DNA of 64,000 nucleotides. It comes from Embleya scabrispora. GTDB lineage: Bacteria > Actinomycetota > Actinomycetes > Streptomycetales > Streptomycetaceae. Position numbers and translations under genes: made by a program. The notes below the pieces were generated by a model. It saw nothing but the letters and a program-made list of their open reading frames with translations, made no database searches and was not told the DNA's origin. Location: positions 4,443,501 to 4,507,500 of the forward strand of contig NZ_MWQN01000001.1 of assembly GCF_002024165.1 (NCBI RefSeq). Direction: 5' to 3'. The number at the start of each line of letters is the position of its first letter. Position 1 is the first letter of the stretch. This document shows positions 35,831 to 44,797 of the stretch, in pieces.

Positions 35831-37294
35831 ATGGTGCGTGTACGGACGTCGCTGGGTGAGCTGATCGGTGCGGAGTCGGACGGGGTGCGGGTCTTCCGAG
35901 GCGTACCCTTCGCCGCGCCGCCGGTGGGCCCCGCGCGGTTTCGCCCGGCCCGCCCCGCGCCCGCCTGGCACGGAGTGCGTGACGCCCGCGAGTTCGCCCG
36001 GGCCGCGCCGCAGCCGATCGGGCAGTACGGCGCCGCGCCGGTGGATATCGACGAGGACTGCCTGTACCTGAACGTCTTCGCCCCCGCCGAGCCCGGCCCG
36101 CACCCGGTGCTGGTCTGGGTGCACGGCGGCGGCTACACGAGCGGCGCGTCGTTCGAGGCGGTGTACGACGGCTCCGCGTTGGCCCGGCACGGCGTCGTCG
36201 TGGTCACCGTCGCCTACCGACTCGGTGTCCTCGGGCTGCTGCACCTGCGGCACCTGCTCGGCGACGCCTACGCCGACTCCTCGGCCAACTCCCTCCTGGA
36301 CGTGGTGCGGGCGCTGCGCTGGGTGCGCGAGCACATCGCCGCGTTCGACGGCGACCCCGGCCGGGTCACCCTCGGCGGGGTCTCGGCGGGCGGCAAGGTC
36401 ACCGCGAACCTGCTCGCGCTGCCCGCCGCCCGCGGCCTCTTCCACCGCGCGATCGTGCAGAGCGGCGGGGCGCAGACCGTGCGCACCGTGCCCGAGGCCG
36501 AGGAGGCGACCGGGCACGTGCTGGCCGCGCTCGGTCTGGGACCGGACCGGGCCGCGGAACTGGTCGACGTGCCCGTGCCCGACCTGCTCGCCGCCCAGGC
36601 CGAGGCGATCGGGCGCGGTACCGCGAGGTTCGTGTTCCGCCCGGTGGTCGATCCCGACGGGCCGCTGCCGGCGGTGCCGCTGCACACGATTCGGGGTGAT
36701 GTACCGCTCCTGCTCGGGTCGAATCAGGACGAGGAGGAGATGTTCGTCGTGACCGAGCGGTCGGGCGGGCGCGAACCCGTGGCCGCCGACCTGGCCAACC
36801 TGCGCCGACCGGACCGACTGGCCGAGCTGGTGCGCGGATACGCGGAGCTGTACCCCGAACTGAACGGACGTTCGCGGCGGATCCGGCTGCTCACCGCCGA
36901 GTCCTACGGCATACCGACCGTGCGGCTCGCCGAGGCGCAGCACGCGGCCGGCGGGCAGGCGTACATGTACCGCTTCCGCTGGGCGCCCAAGGCGCATCCG
37001 CAGCGCCTGGGCTCGCCGCACGCGATCGACATCCCGTTCGTGTTCGGCACCCTGGACACCCCGCTCGGCCGCTGGCTGACCGGCGGCGTGCCGGCCGAGG
37101 CGCGGGCGTTGTCCGGCCGGATCCGGCAGGCGTGGGCGGCGTTCGTCGCGGGTGGGCCGCCGGTCGCCGACGGGCTGCCCGACTGGCCCTTGTACGACCC
37201 GACCGAGCGGCGCACGATGCTGCTCGACGTGCCGGCGACGGTGGTCGGTGACCCGGACCGGGAGGAGCGGCGGGTGTGGGACCACGCGATGTGA
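35831..37294 (+). CDS. Carboxylesterase type B (alpha/beta hydrolase)
   Basis: A 487-residue esterase. Family motifs: FRGVPFAAPPVGPARF, EDCLYLNV, oxyanion hole VHGGGY, nucleophile elbow GGVSAGG (serine near residue 194), the acidic residue region NQDEEEMF and the catalytic histidine in GSPHAIDIPFVFG. It lacks a signal peptide, so it is probably intracellular. ATG 35831 is chosen because TATGCT lies seven bases upstream, fitting a leaderless transcript; ATG 35819 in the same frame is possible. The next gene starts 19 bases before its stop. Confidence 0.9.
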   Translation: MVRVRTSLGELIGAESDGVRVFRGVPFAAPPVGPARFRPARPAPAWHGVRDAREFARAAPQPIGQYGAAPVDIDEDCLYLNVFAPAEPGPHPVLVWVHGGGYTSGASFEAVYDGSALARHGVVVVTVAYRLGVLGLLHLRHLLGDAYADSSANSLLDVVRALRWVREHIAAFDGDPGRVTLGGVSAGGKVTANLLALPAARGLFHRAIVQSGGAQTVRTVPEAEEATGHVLAALGLGPDRAAELVDVPVPDLLAAQAEAIGRGTARFVFRPVVDPDGPLPAVPLHTIRGDVPLLLGSNQDEEEMFVVTERSGGREPVAADLANLRRPDRLAELVRGYAELYPELNGRSRRIRLLTAESYGIPTVRLAEAQHAAGGQAYMYRFRWAPKAHPQRLGSPHAIDIPFVFGTLDTPLGRWLTGGVPAEARALSGRIRQAWAAFVAGGPPVADGLPDWPLYDPTERRTMLLDVPATVVGDPDREERRVWDHAM

Positions 37295-38448
37295 GCCGGG
37301 GCGGGTCGATCGCGCTGACCGACCTGATGCCGTGGGGCACGGCCGGGATCGCCACCGGACGCGGTTGGGTGTACGCACCCGAGCGGGAGACGCTGCGTCG
37401 GCGCTGGGCCCGGCTGGCCGCGGCGGAGGATCGTGATGCCCTGCTGCGGCCCACCCGTTCGCGGACGGCGATGTCGTTTCCCGCGCCGCTGCCCGGGTGT
37501 GACGCCCCGTCCGGTCCGCTGGCGCGCGAGGTGGGGCCGACGCCCCGGCTGGTGCGGATCGCGCGGCAGCCGTTCGATCGGCAGTGGCTGGTCGCGGACC
37601 ACCGGGTGCTGGATGCCGCCCGGCCCGAGTTGTGGCGGGTGCGCGGAGACCGGCAGGTATACCTGTCGATCCGCCAGGCGGGGGATCCCTGGCCGCTGTT
37701 GTGCAGCGCGCTGGTCCCGGACGGGACGCACCACGGTGGGCGCGGCGGGCGGGTCGCGCCGCTGTACCGGGACCCGGCGGGGTTGGCCGCGAACCTGGCG
37801 CCCGGCCTGGTCGACCTGCTCGCGGCCCGGCTCGGCGTCCCGGTCGACGCGGAGGACGTGTTCGCCTGGATCGTCGCGGTGACGGTGGACCCGCAGCGGG
37901 TGCCGCTCACCGCCGACCCGGACGTCTGGGCGACGGGCGTCGACCTCGGTCGCCGCCTGGTCGGGCTGCACACGTTCGGCGCGCGGTTCGGCCGGCCCGG
38001 CGACGGCAAGCCCCGACTGCCGGGCGGGCGCCGCCCGTTCGTGCGCGAGCCGGTGCCGGCGCGGCCGGCGGGCGCGCACTACGACGACGAGTCCCGATCG
38101 CTCCTGCTCGGCTCCGGCCGGATCGGCCCGGTGGCACGCGAGGCGTGGGAGTCGGGCGTCCTCGAACCGTGGATCGCGGCCCGCACCGAACCCCCCGGCG
38201 AGGGCCTGGAGCGGATCCGCGAACGCACCTGGTCCACCGACCTGACCAGCGAACTGATCGACCTGCTGCACGTCCTGGGCCTGCTCGCCGATCTGGCCGA
38301 ACCCCGCGCCAAGCTGCACGCGCGCACCGCCGAGGCCCCCACACTCGACCCGACCCCGGTCCTGCCCCCGCCCCCGTCCAGCCGCCGCCCGCCGACGGTC
38401 CTCGACATCACGGAGGAGGGCCCGGGCGGCCAGGCCGTGCTGCTTTGA
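37276..38448 (+). CDS. Protein resembling the C-terminal specificity domain of type ISP restriction-modification enzymes (orphan)
   Basis: A 390-residue protein. The body (WVYAPERETLRRRWARL; ALLRPTRSRT; RQPFDRQWLVADHRVLDAARPELWRV; LCSALVPDG; GRGGRVAPLYRDP; EDVFAWIVAV) follows the pattern of the DNA-recognition domain of type ISP (LlaGI-like) enzymes, which in streptomycetes also occurs as a separate protein. No helicase, methylase (no NPPY) or nuclease domain is present here or nearby. The last ~60 residues are Pro-rich. GTG 37276 has GGAGGAG upstream and overlaps the esterase end; GTG 37291, overlapping the TGA, is an alternative. Function outside restriction is unknown. Confidence 0.6.
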   Translation: MGPRDVSRGGSIALTDLMPWGTAGIATGRGWVYAPERETLRRRWARLAAAEDRDALLRPTRSRTAMSFPAPLPGCDAPSGPLAREVGPTPRLVRIARQPFDRQWLVADHRVLDAARPELWRVRGDRQVYLSIRQAGDPWPLLCSALVPDGTHHGGRGGRVAPLYRDPAGLAANLAPGLVDLLAARLGVPVDAEDVFAWIVAVTVDPQRVPLTADPDVWATGVDLGRRLVGLHTFGARFGRPGDGKPRLPGGRRPFVREPVPARPAGAHYDDESRSLLLGSGRIGPVAREAWESGVLEPWIAARTEPPGEGLERIRERTWSTDLTSELIDLLHVLGLLADLAEPRAKLHARTAEAPTLDPTPVLPPPPSSRRPPTVLDITEEGPGGQAVLL

Positions 38449-38570
38449 GCACGGACCGGGAGGAGGGAGCCCTGTTGCGGCGGATCGGTCCGATGGGGAC
38501 GTTGGGCCGAACGGGGGAATCGTATGCGCGGTGCTCGGAGAGTGATTGTCCGGTGACTTAGCGTGGTCTG

Positions 38571-39404
38571 GTGCGCAGAGGCGGAAACGATCGGGTGAGG
38601 CGGGCGGTGGTCGTCGTCGGCGCGGTCGTGCTGGGCTCAATCGCCGTTCCGGTCGCCGTCGCGACGCCGCGGGTCGGGCCGGGATCAGGGCCCGGCGACG
38701 CTTCGGCCGTGGTCGTACGCCCGCCGCTCTCCGCCGTGCGCCATCCGCTTTCGCCGCTGCCGAGCCCTCCCGGCGGCGCCGCCCCGCGCCCCGGCGTCCG
38801 CCCCCCGGACGCCGGGGCGCCCGCCGTGGATCCGTGTCCGGACGAGACTCCCCGAGCGGTCGGCGCCACCGCTCCGGACCCGACGCGGGACGCCGCGCGC
38901 TGTTGCCGGGATCGCCTGCGGGACCGTGCGCACGGCGTCGACCCGGCCCGCTTCGACTGTCGGGGGCTCCTCGGCCCGGGGCGGCGGCACCAGCCCGCCC
39001 CCGGCGCGCGCACCGGATCGGCCGCGACCCCGCCCGTCCCGGCTCCGGTTTCGGCGGGCCCCGAGGCCGACCCGACCGGCGGCCTCCCGCCCGGGCGCCC
39101 GGCGTCGCGGCGCGGCGCGGTGCCGCAGGTCGCGCCCCCGCGTCGGGCCAAGCCCCCGGGCGCCCGGGACGGTGACGACAGGGAGCGCGGCGAGGCTGCC
39201 AAGCGGGCCGTGCACGACGGCCCGGCCGTATTGGCCCGCCGGGCCATCACCGACCACGTCGCGGGCACCGGATCCGGGGCGGTGCTCCCGCTGGGCGTGG
39301 CCGCCGGCGCGCTGCTCGTGGTCGGCGGCGCGCTGGTCGCCGGCGCCCGCCGCCGAGGCGACCGCCCGCCCCGCCGCGCCGGGGCCCGCCGCCCCGGCGA
39401 CTGA
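38571..39404 (+). CDS. Pro/Arg/Gly-rich exported protein with C-terminal membrane segment
   Basis: A 277-residue protein of biased composition. The first ~30 residues are a signal peptide (VRRAVVVVGAVVLGSIAVPVAVATP). The middle is Pro/Arg/Ala-rich with four or five cysteines (DPCPDE, RCCRDR, FDCRG). Near the C-terminus there is a membrane segment (AVLPLGVAAGALLVVGGALVAGA) followed by a basic tail, an anchor-like end, but no LPxTG or LAxTG motif precedes it. GTG 38571 lies six bases after TAGCGT, so a leaderless message is likely. Biased composition lowers certainty that the whole frame is translated. Confidence 0.55.
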   Translation: MRRGGNDRVRRAVVVVGAVVLGSIAVPVAVATPRVGPGSGPGDASAVVVRPPLSAVRHPLSPLPSPPGGAAPRPGVRPPDAGAPAVDPCPDETPRAVGATAPDPTRDAARCCRDRLRDRAHGVDPARFDCRGLLGPGRRHQPAPGARTGSAATPPVPAPVSAGPEADPTGGLPPGRPASRRGAVPQVAPPRRAKPPGARDGDDRERGEAAKRAVHDGPAVLARRAITDHVAGTGSGAVLPLGVAAGALLVVGGALVAGARRRGDRPPRRAGARRPGD

Positions 39405-39408
39405 CGCC

Positions 39409-40545
39409 CTACCGCTCCAGGCACTCCCGGACCGCCTTGATCAGGCCGAGGGCCCGGACGTCCGAGTTCAGTGGGGACTGACCGTTCGTCACATATGCGA
39501 ACGCGAGGCCCGTGGCCGGGTCGGCGAAGGCCAGGGGGCCGCCGCTGCCCGGGTGTCCGAACGCGGCGGGGTCGGGGGAGACCGCGAAGAACGTGGTCTC
39601 CGGCTTCATGAACCCGAGGCTGAACGCGGTGTGGTCGCCCAGGATCCGGTCCGGCCCCGCGACCACCGTCGAGGTCACGTCGGCGACCGTTTCGGCGGAG
39701 AGCAGACGCACCCCGTCGAGCGTGCCGCCCGCGCCGAGCATCGCGTACACCCGGGCCAGCGCGCGGGCGTTGGTGACGCCGAGACCCGAGGGCACCTCCC
39801 AGGTGAGCACGCTCGGGTCGTGATCCGCGCCGGGCGCGGCCAGTTCGGGCAGCGCCAGCATCGTCCGGCCCAACTCGGAGCCGAGGTCGAGCAGGCCCGG
39901 ATCGCTCGGGGCGATCGTGGTCAGATGCGCGAGCCGGGGCAACTCCGCGGCGGGCAGGCCGATATGCGCGTCCAGGCCCAGCGGTCCGGCCACCTCCTCG
40001 GCCAGGAACGCGCCGACCGTGCGCCCGTCCACCCGCCGGATCAGCTCGCTCGCGTAGAAGCCCCAGGTCACCGCGTGATAGCCGTGCGCCGTGCCCGGCT
40101 CCCAGACGGGACGCTGTGCGGCGAGCGCGTCGGCCAGCGCGTCGGGCATGGCCACCTGGTCGAGCGTGATCGGCTCGTCGAGGAAGGGCAATCCGGCCTG
40201 GTGGGACAGCAGTTGGGCCACCGTCACGGTCTGCTTGCCGGCCGCCGCGAACTCGGGCCAGTAGCGACACACCGGCAGCGCGGGGTCGAGCCGATCCCGG
40301 TCGATCAGGATCGCCAGACAGGTGGCGACCAGGCCCTTGGTGACCGACCAGACCACCTGTACGGTGTCGTGCTCCCAGCTTCGGCCCGAGACCGGTTCGG
40401 CCAATCCGCCCCACAGGTCCACCACGGGCGCGCCGCGCAGTCGTACCGCGAGCGCCGCGCCGACCTCGCCGTGAATCGCGAAGTTCTCCTCGAACGCGGC
40501 CTGTACGGGCGCGAATCCGGGCGCGATGAAACCGTCGACGTGCAT
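39409..40545 (-). CDS. Serine hydrolase of the class C beta-lactamase / EstB family
   Basis: A 378-residue enzyme. Catalytic motifs: SxxK as WSVTKG (serine near residue 70), the Tyr motif in HGYHAVTWG, and the C-terminal GHPGSGG in the place of KTG. In this group (EstB-type, DD-peptidase relatives) the reaction is usually ester hydrolysis rather than beta-lactam resistance. ATG 40545 has AAAGGA six bases upstream. It lies 69 bases downstream of a KstR2-like TetR gene on the same strand, so it may be regulated with it. Confidence 0.9.
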   Translation of the reverse strand: MHVDGFIAPGFAPVQAAFEENFAIHGEVGAALAVRLRGAPVVDLWGGLAEPVSGRSWEHDTVQVVWSVTKGLVATCLAILIDRDRLDPALPVCRYWPEFAAAGKQTVTVAQLLSHQAGLPFLDEPITLDQVAMPDALADALAAQRPVWEPGTAHGYHAVTWGFYASELIRRVDGRTVGAFLAEEVAGPLGLDAHIGLPAAELPRLAHLTTIAPSDPGLLDLGSELGRTMLALPELAAPGADHDPSVLTWEVPSGLGVTNARALARVYAMLGAGGTLDGVRLLSAETVADVTSTVVAGPDRILGDHTAFSLGFMKPETTFFAVSPDPAAFGHPGSGGPLAFADPATGLAFAYVTNGQSPLNSDVRALGLIKAVRECLER

Positions 40546-40614
40546 GGTGTGTCCTTTCGCGAACGCTCGGGACACCTCACCGGCGCCGGCGCGGTCGGTG
40601 ACCGGGACGCTTCG

Positions 40615-41217
40615 TCAGTTCCTCGGGGTGACGCCTTCGAGCACCAGCGCCGTGAATTGGGTTTCCAGTTCGGACAGGGTCCGATCGATGGTCGACTTCC
40701 ACCCGGCCGTGAGCCACAGCGGGTAGGCGAGGTAGCGGTAGGCCAGCTCCGGGTCCAGGTCCGCGCGGAACTCCCCGGAATCGATGCCCTCCTGAAGGGT
40801 GTTCAGCCACAGATCGCGGACCCGCATGCCGTCCGCCGCCAAATGCGCGAAGCGTGGCAGCGTGGCCAGGTACGCGTAGTCGCGGACGTACATCACGGCC
40901 GCGTCGGGGTGGTGCTCGATGGTGCGGAACGCGGCGTGCACGAGTCCGCGCAGCCGGTCGGACGAGGTGCGCGCGTCGGCGAACGCCTCGTCGTACCACG
41001 CCGCGAGGTCGCGCATCGCGGCGGTGAGGATCTCGTCGATCAAGTCCTCTTTCGAACCGAACCAGTGGTAGATGCTGCCCGCGAGAATGCCCGACGCGTC
41101 GGCTATCTCACGAACCGTTGACGCGACGACGCCCTTGCGGGCGAACAGTGCGGCGGCCTCGGACAGGATCACCTCCCGGCGCGGAAGTGCTTCGGGTTCC
41201 GTCTTCCTGCGTGCCAT
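40615..41217 (-). CDS. TetR-family regulator, KstR2-like
   Basis: A 200-residue regulator. The DNA-binding domain is EVILSEAAALFARKGVVAS - TVREIADASGILAGSIYHWF - GSKEDLIDEIL. The remaining sequence, with YLATLPRFAHLAADGMRVRDLWLN and YRYLAYPLWLTAGW, follows KstR2, the repressor of cholesterol-ring degradation genes in mycobacteria that responds to a CoA thioester; whether the ligand is the same here is unknown. A perfect 18-bp dyad lies 129 bases upstream. The serine hydrolase gene follows on the same strand. ATG 41217 is used. Confidence 0.88.
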   Translation of the reverse strand: MARRKTEPEALPRREVILSEAAALFARKGVVASTVREIADASGILAGSIYHWFGSKEDLIDEILTAAMRDLAAWYDEAFADARTSSDRLRGLVHAAFRTIEHHPDAAVMYVRDYAYLATLPRFAHLAADGMRVRDLWLNTLQEGIDSGEFRADLDPELAYRYLAYPLWLTAGWKSTIDRTLSELETQFTALVLEGVTPRN

Positions 41218-41345
41218 GAGCGCCCGTTCTCGGTCCGGCGGGTTGACTGCTGCCGCGTACTGCCAGGTGCCGTGCAGCCTAACCGCAGGTGGAGCGGTTG
41301 CCGTTGATTCAGTGGGGGATGCCTTCAGGGAGATCCGAACTACCT

Positions 41346-41363
41346 ATCTAACATTTGTTAGAT
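41346..41363. promoter_or_regulatory. Perfect AT-rich TetR-type operator
   Basis: ATCTAACATTTGTTAGAT has eight-base perfect arms around TT, standing out in GC-rich DNA. It lies 129 bases upstream of the TetR start and on the edge of the region leading to the + strand ABC gene. The TAAC-GTTA core resembles TetR operators of fatty-acid and sterol regulators. Confidence 0.65.
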
Positions 41364-41439
41364 TGTGCTGAACCTTCTACGCCAGATCCCGATTGCCTGT
41401 CAAGGGCCTTGCGGGGCGCGGGGGTTGCGGTCTAGCTTG

Positions 41440-42169
41440 TGCCGCATCCGGGAGTCCGTGGGGGATGGCCGGGCGGGGAGACGACGCGAGAGGCGTTGGC
41501 TCCCATGGCTCGTACGACGGCACCGCACAGAGCACACATCGCAACCCAAGTCGCACCACCGGCCCGCGGCACAGACTCGACGCGAGCGGTGACACCACGT
41601 CCGGGTCCGGCCTGGGGATCGTCCTCGGCGGACGGCGGCGGCATACCCGCGCAGACCGAGCTGGTGGCCACCGGCTGGGCCGGTTGGATCGGCGACTCCC
41701 GTCCCGTTCCCGCACCCCGCACGGGTGCGTCCTGACCATGGGCACCTCAGTAGCGCCGTCCCGCGCCGGCGAGTCCGGCCGAACGGTCGTGGCCGTGGGC
41801 GAGTTCGGCGATCTCGCGGGCGCGGCGTCCGGCCGTGTCGCGGCGCGGGCGAGCCAACTCCCGTTCGAAGCAGACCGGTTACCGAGGCAGGTGGGCGTAC
41901 TCCCGTACCCCACACGGCTGTCGGCGATCGTGCCGCGCCCGAGCGGGGTGCATGGAGCCGGTAGGTATGAAACCGGTACCGAATACGTGCCGTGGCCGGG
42001 AGGTGACGCCGAGCCAGGAGGGGAGTCGGCGTACCCCGGCCGGGGCGCGGGAGCCGTCCCGGGTGTCCCCGGGTCGGGGCCGGACGGGGCGGGGGAGCCC
42101 TGTTCGACCGTCGACCCGAGCTCGGGTGCGGCTTCCGATACGGGTGGTGCGCGGGTGGGGGGTGACGCC
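41440..42169 (+). other. Region with open frame but no supported gene
   Basis: The frame of the ABC ATPase is open back to 41393, with possible starts at 41738 and 42170, and a separate short frame 41505-41735 could encode 76 residues. Codon quality is poor: third positions are less GC-biased, the product is Gly/Pro/Ser-rich and unlike any family, and it includes a TTA codon near 41880 (DRLPRQ). I therefore treat it as upstream DNA or an unconserved N-terminal extension. Confidence 0.45.
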
Positions 42170-43159
42170 GTGTCAGGTATGGCGTTCGATCCCGCGCGCC
42201 GCCCGTGGCGAGGGCCCGATGCCGAGGCGCGTAGACCGACGCGCCTCGGCTCGGGCCCGGGATGTGCTCGGCGGGCGCGGTCGGCCCGGGGCCGGGTTCG
42301 GGCGCTGCGCTCGCCGGCCGACGGCGAGATCCCGGATCCCGTACCGCTGTTCGCCTCGGGACCCGAACCGATTCCGGCGATCGGCGTCGATCGGGTCCGG
42401 CGACCCGTGCTGCGGGCCCGGGACCTGCGGGTGGAGTTCGCCGGGGTGCCCGCCGTGGACGGGGTGTCCATGTGGGTCGAGCGCGGTGAGGTGGTCGGCG
42501 TGGTCGGTCCCGCCGGCAGCGGCAAGACCACGCTGCTGAACGCGCTCACCGGGGTGGTGCCGGCCACCGGCGCGCTGTTCGTGGACGGCCTCCCGGTGCG
42601 GCTGGGCAGCCCCGAACGCTCGCGCCGCGCCGGTCTGGTCCGGATGTTCCAGACCCCGCAACCGGTTCGCGCGCTCTCCGGCGCGGACAACTTCGTGCTC
42701 ACCCGCTCCGACACCCGACACCGGGGTCTGCTCGCCGCGTGGTTGTTGCACCCGCTGCTGGCGCGGGTGGACCTGGAACGGGGCATCGGGACGGACCGGG
42801 TCGGGCCGGGGGGACGGCCGCAGCGGGGCGCGGACGTGCTGACGTACGGGGAGCGTCGGCTGCTCGACATCGCCCGGAGCATCGCGGCGGTGCCCCGGGT
42901 GCTGATGCTGGACGAGCCGAGCGCGGGGCTGAGCGCACGCGAGACGGACGCGCTGCTGGTACTGCTGCGGGGGGTCGCGGCGGACGGCGTGGGCCTGATC
43001 GTGGTGGATCGAAGGATCGAGTTCATCGAGGCGCTGTGCGATCGCGTCACCGTCCTGGACTCCGGCCGCGTGGTTGCGGAGGGCACGCCGGCCGAGATCC
43101 GACGCAATCGTCGCGCGATGGACGCCTGCCTGGGGGCGGGGGCCGGGTACGACGCCTGA
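42170..43159 (+). CDS. ABC transporter ATP-binding protein, branched-chain amino-acid (LivG/LivF) type
   Basis: Conserved sequence starts near residue 75: RDLRVEFAGVPAVDGVSMWV, Walker A GPAGSGKTT, a Q-loop in RMFQTPQP, the signature LTYGERRLLDIAR (LSYGxQR-like form of the Liv family), Walker B VLMLDEPSAGL and the H-loop region replaced by VVDRR (no histidine in the usual VEHD). No permease or binding-protein genes are adjacent, so it is an isolated ATPase. GTG 42170 has GGGGTGA upstream; the start is uncertain because the frame stays open to 41393. A hairpin follows at 43277. Confidence 0.75.
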   Translation: MSGMAFDPARRPWRGPDAEARRPTRLGSGPGCARRARSARGRVRALRSPADGEIPDPVPLFASGPEPIPAIGVDRVRRPVLRARDLRVEFAGVPAVDGVSMWVERGEVVGVVGPAGSGKTTLLNALTGVVPATGALFVDGLPVRLGSPERSRRAGLVRMFQTPQPVRALSGADNFVLTRSDTRHRGLLAAWLLHPLLARVDLERGIGTDRVGPGGRPQRGADVLTYGERRLLDIARSIAAVPRVLMLDEPSAGLSARETDALLVLLRGVAADGVGLIVVDRRIEFIEALCDRVTVLDSGRVVAEGTPAEIRRNRRAMDACLGAGAGYDA

Positions 43160-43276
43160 GCCCCGGCGTCGACGGTCCACCGTTCCCGGGGCGGGGTCGG
43201 CGGGCGCGTTCGGGGGCGCCCGACCCGGGGTCACCGGCTCGTCCGGCGACCCCGGCGACCCGCCCACCACAATCCC

Positions 43277-43308
43277 CCGCCGGCCCGAAACGCTCCCCGG
43301 GCCGGCGG
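43277..43308. terminator. Bidirectional hairpin between ABC and MazG-like genes
   Basis: CCGCCGGCCCG pairs with CGGGCCGGCGG around a 10-base loop, followed by TTTCACC. It lies between convergent stops at 43159 and 43388. Confidence 0.75.
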
Positions 43309-43387
43309 TTTCACCCCCTCGCGCGCAGGCTGCCGCCCGGGGGCCGATCCACCGGGATCCGCCGGACGGGGCCTTTGGGGCGACGCC

Positions 43388-43738
43388 CTAAAGGCCCGGC
43401 GCGCCCGCCGGATACTTGATCGCGTTCTTCACCATCTTGTCGCGCAGGGCCTGGGCCGGGTCGATGCCGAGGCGGTTCGCCAGGCTCAGCAGATAGGACA
43501 GGACGTCGGCGATCTCCTCGCGGACGTGTTCGCCCCGGTCCGGATCCGACATCACGTCGTCGGCCTGTTCGGGGGTCAGCCACTGGAAGATCTCCACCAG
43601 TTCCGAGGCCTCCACGCTGAGCGCCATCACCAGGTTCTTCGGGGTGTGGAAGGGCTGCCAGTGCCGCTCGGCGGAGAACGCGGCGATCGCGGCGGTCAGT
43701 TCGGCAAGGTCGGAGCCGGCCGGGGGAGTGGTGTCCAT
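43388..43738 (-). CDS. MazG-like nucleotide pyrophosphohydrolase
   Basis: A 116-residue all-alpha NTP pyrophosphatase that would remove aberrant or excess nucleotides. The metal-binding EExxE pair is visible as EASELVEIFQW and REEIADVLSYLLSLA, with the conserved LVMALSVEASE and the C-terminal KMVKNAIKYP ending of the small MazG/RS21-C6 (DCTPP1-like) group. ATG 43738 is used; a weak GGGGAT lies upstream. It is transcribed away from exonuclease III, with 139 bases between the starts. Confidence 0.9.
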   Translation of the reverse strand: MDTTPPAGSDLAELTAAIAAFSAERHWQPFHTPKNLVMALSVEASELVEIFQWLTPEQADDVMSDPDRGEHVREEIADVLSYLLSLANRLGIDPAQALRDKMVKNAIKYPAGAPGL

Positions 43739-43877
43739 ATCCCCATGCCTACCGCACCGGCCGCGCCGCGGGCGGCCCGGCCCTGTCACCCCGGCGAGGG
43801 ACAATGGCCGAGGGCAGGCCCGGACTCGTCCGGGCGGCCCCGATCGCCGTCGTCCGCCCTGGAAGGTTCACGTTCAC

Positions 43878-44669
43878 ATGAGGGTCGCCACCTGGAACAT
43901 CAACTCGATCGGGGCCCGGCTGCCCAAGCTGCTCGAGTGGCTGGAGCGGGCCGCACCCGACGCGGTGTGCCTGCAGGAGCTGAAGTCCACCCCCGAGGCG
44001 TATCCGCTGAAGGAGCTTGAGGAGGCCGGCTACACCTCGGCCGTCAACGCGGGCGGGCGCTGGAACGGCGTCGCGATCCTGTCGAAGGTCGGCCTCGACG
44101 ACGTCACCGTCGGCCTGACGCCGGGCCCGGGCTTCCCCGAGGCCGACGGCCCGCACGAGGCCCGGGCGATCTCCGCGACGTGCGGCGGCGTGCGGCTCTG
44201 GTCGGTGTACGTGCCCAACGGCCGCGAGGTGGACAACCCGCACTACGCCTACAAGCTGGAATGGCTGGGCGCGCTGCGTGCCGCGGTCGCCGCCGACGCG
44301 GCCGGCCCGCGGCCGTTCGCCGTGCTCGGCGACTTCAACGTCGCGCCCACCGACAAGGACGTCTGGGACATCTCGCTGTTCGGCGAGAACTCGACGCACG
44401 TGACGCAGGCGGAGCGGGACGCGGTCACCGCGCTGGAGGGTGTGGGGCTGCGCGAGGTGATGCCCCGGGCGCTCAAGTACGACGTGCCGTTCACCTACTG
44501 GGACTACCGCGAGCTGGGGTTCCCGAAGAACAAGGGCATGCGGATCGACCTCGTCTACGGCAACGCGCCGTTCGCCGCCGCGGTCTCCGACTCGTACGTC
44601 GACCGCGAGGCCCGCAAGGGCAAGGGCACCAGCGACCACGCACCGGTCGTGGTGGACCTCGACGTGTAG
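43878..44669 (+). CDS. xth: Exodeoxyribonuclease III / AP endonuclease
   Basis: A 263-residue Mg-dependent nuclease of base-excision repair. Motifs: ATWNINSI (Asn), LQELKS (catalytic Glu), VPNGREVDNPHYAYKLEW, LGDFNVAPTDKDVWD, YWDYR, RIDLVYGN and the terminal SDHAPVVVDL (Asp/His pair). Length and order are complete for the XthA family. ATG 43878 has GGAAGG at 11 bases. A strong convergent hairpin follows. Confidence 0.95.
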   Translation: MRVATWNINSIGARLPKLLEWLERAAPDAVCLQELKSTPEAYPLKELEEAGYTSAVNAGGRWNGVAILSKVGLDDVTVGLTPGPGFPEADGPHEARAISATCGGVRLWSVYVPNGREVDNPHYAYKLEWLGALRAAVAADAAGPRPFAVLGDFNVAPTDKDVWDISLFGENSTHVTQAERDAVTALEGVGLREVMPRALKYDVPFTYWDYRELGFPKNKGMRIDLVYGNAPFAAAVSDSYVDREARKGKGTSDHAPVVVDLDV

Positions 44670-44754
44670 CCGGTCGCCCCCGCACGGGCCTCCGCGCCGG
44701 CCCTCCTCGCACGGCCTTCTTGTACGGCCTTCTTCGCACGGCCCTCCTCACACG

Positions 44755-44788
44755 CGGTCCCCGAGCCGACCGACCGGCTCGGGGACCG
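44755..44788. terminator. Strong bidirectional terminator between xth and the AAA+ gene
   Basis: CGGTCCCCGAGCCG pairs exactly with 44775-44788 around ACCGAC; ACAC/TGTG outside extend it after one wobble. The stretch before it (44690-44750) carries short repeats of GCACGGCC(T)TCTT with no gene. Confidence 0.85.
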
Positions 44789-44797
44789 TGTGCGGCG

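Noticed and set aside
38571-39404. LPxTG-type sortase substrate
   Set aside because: A C-terminal membrane segment with basic tail is present, but no LPxTG or LAxTG motif precedes it.
39409-40545. Antibiotic-resistance beta-lactamase
   Set aside because: The SxxK/Tyr/GHPG pattern is that of EstB-like esterases; there is no signal peptide for periplasmic or secreted action.
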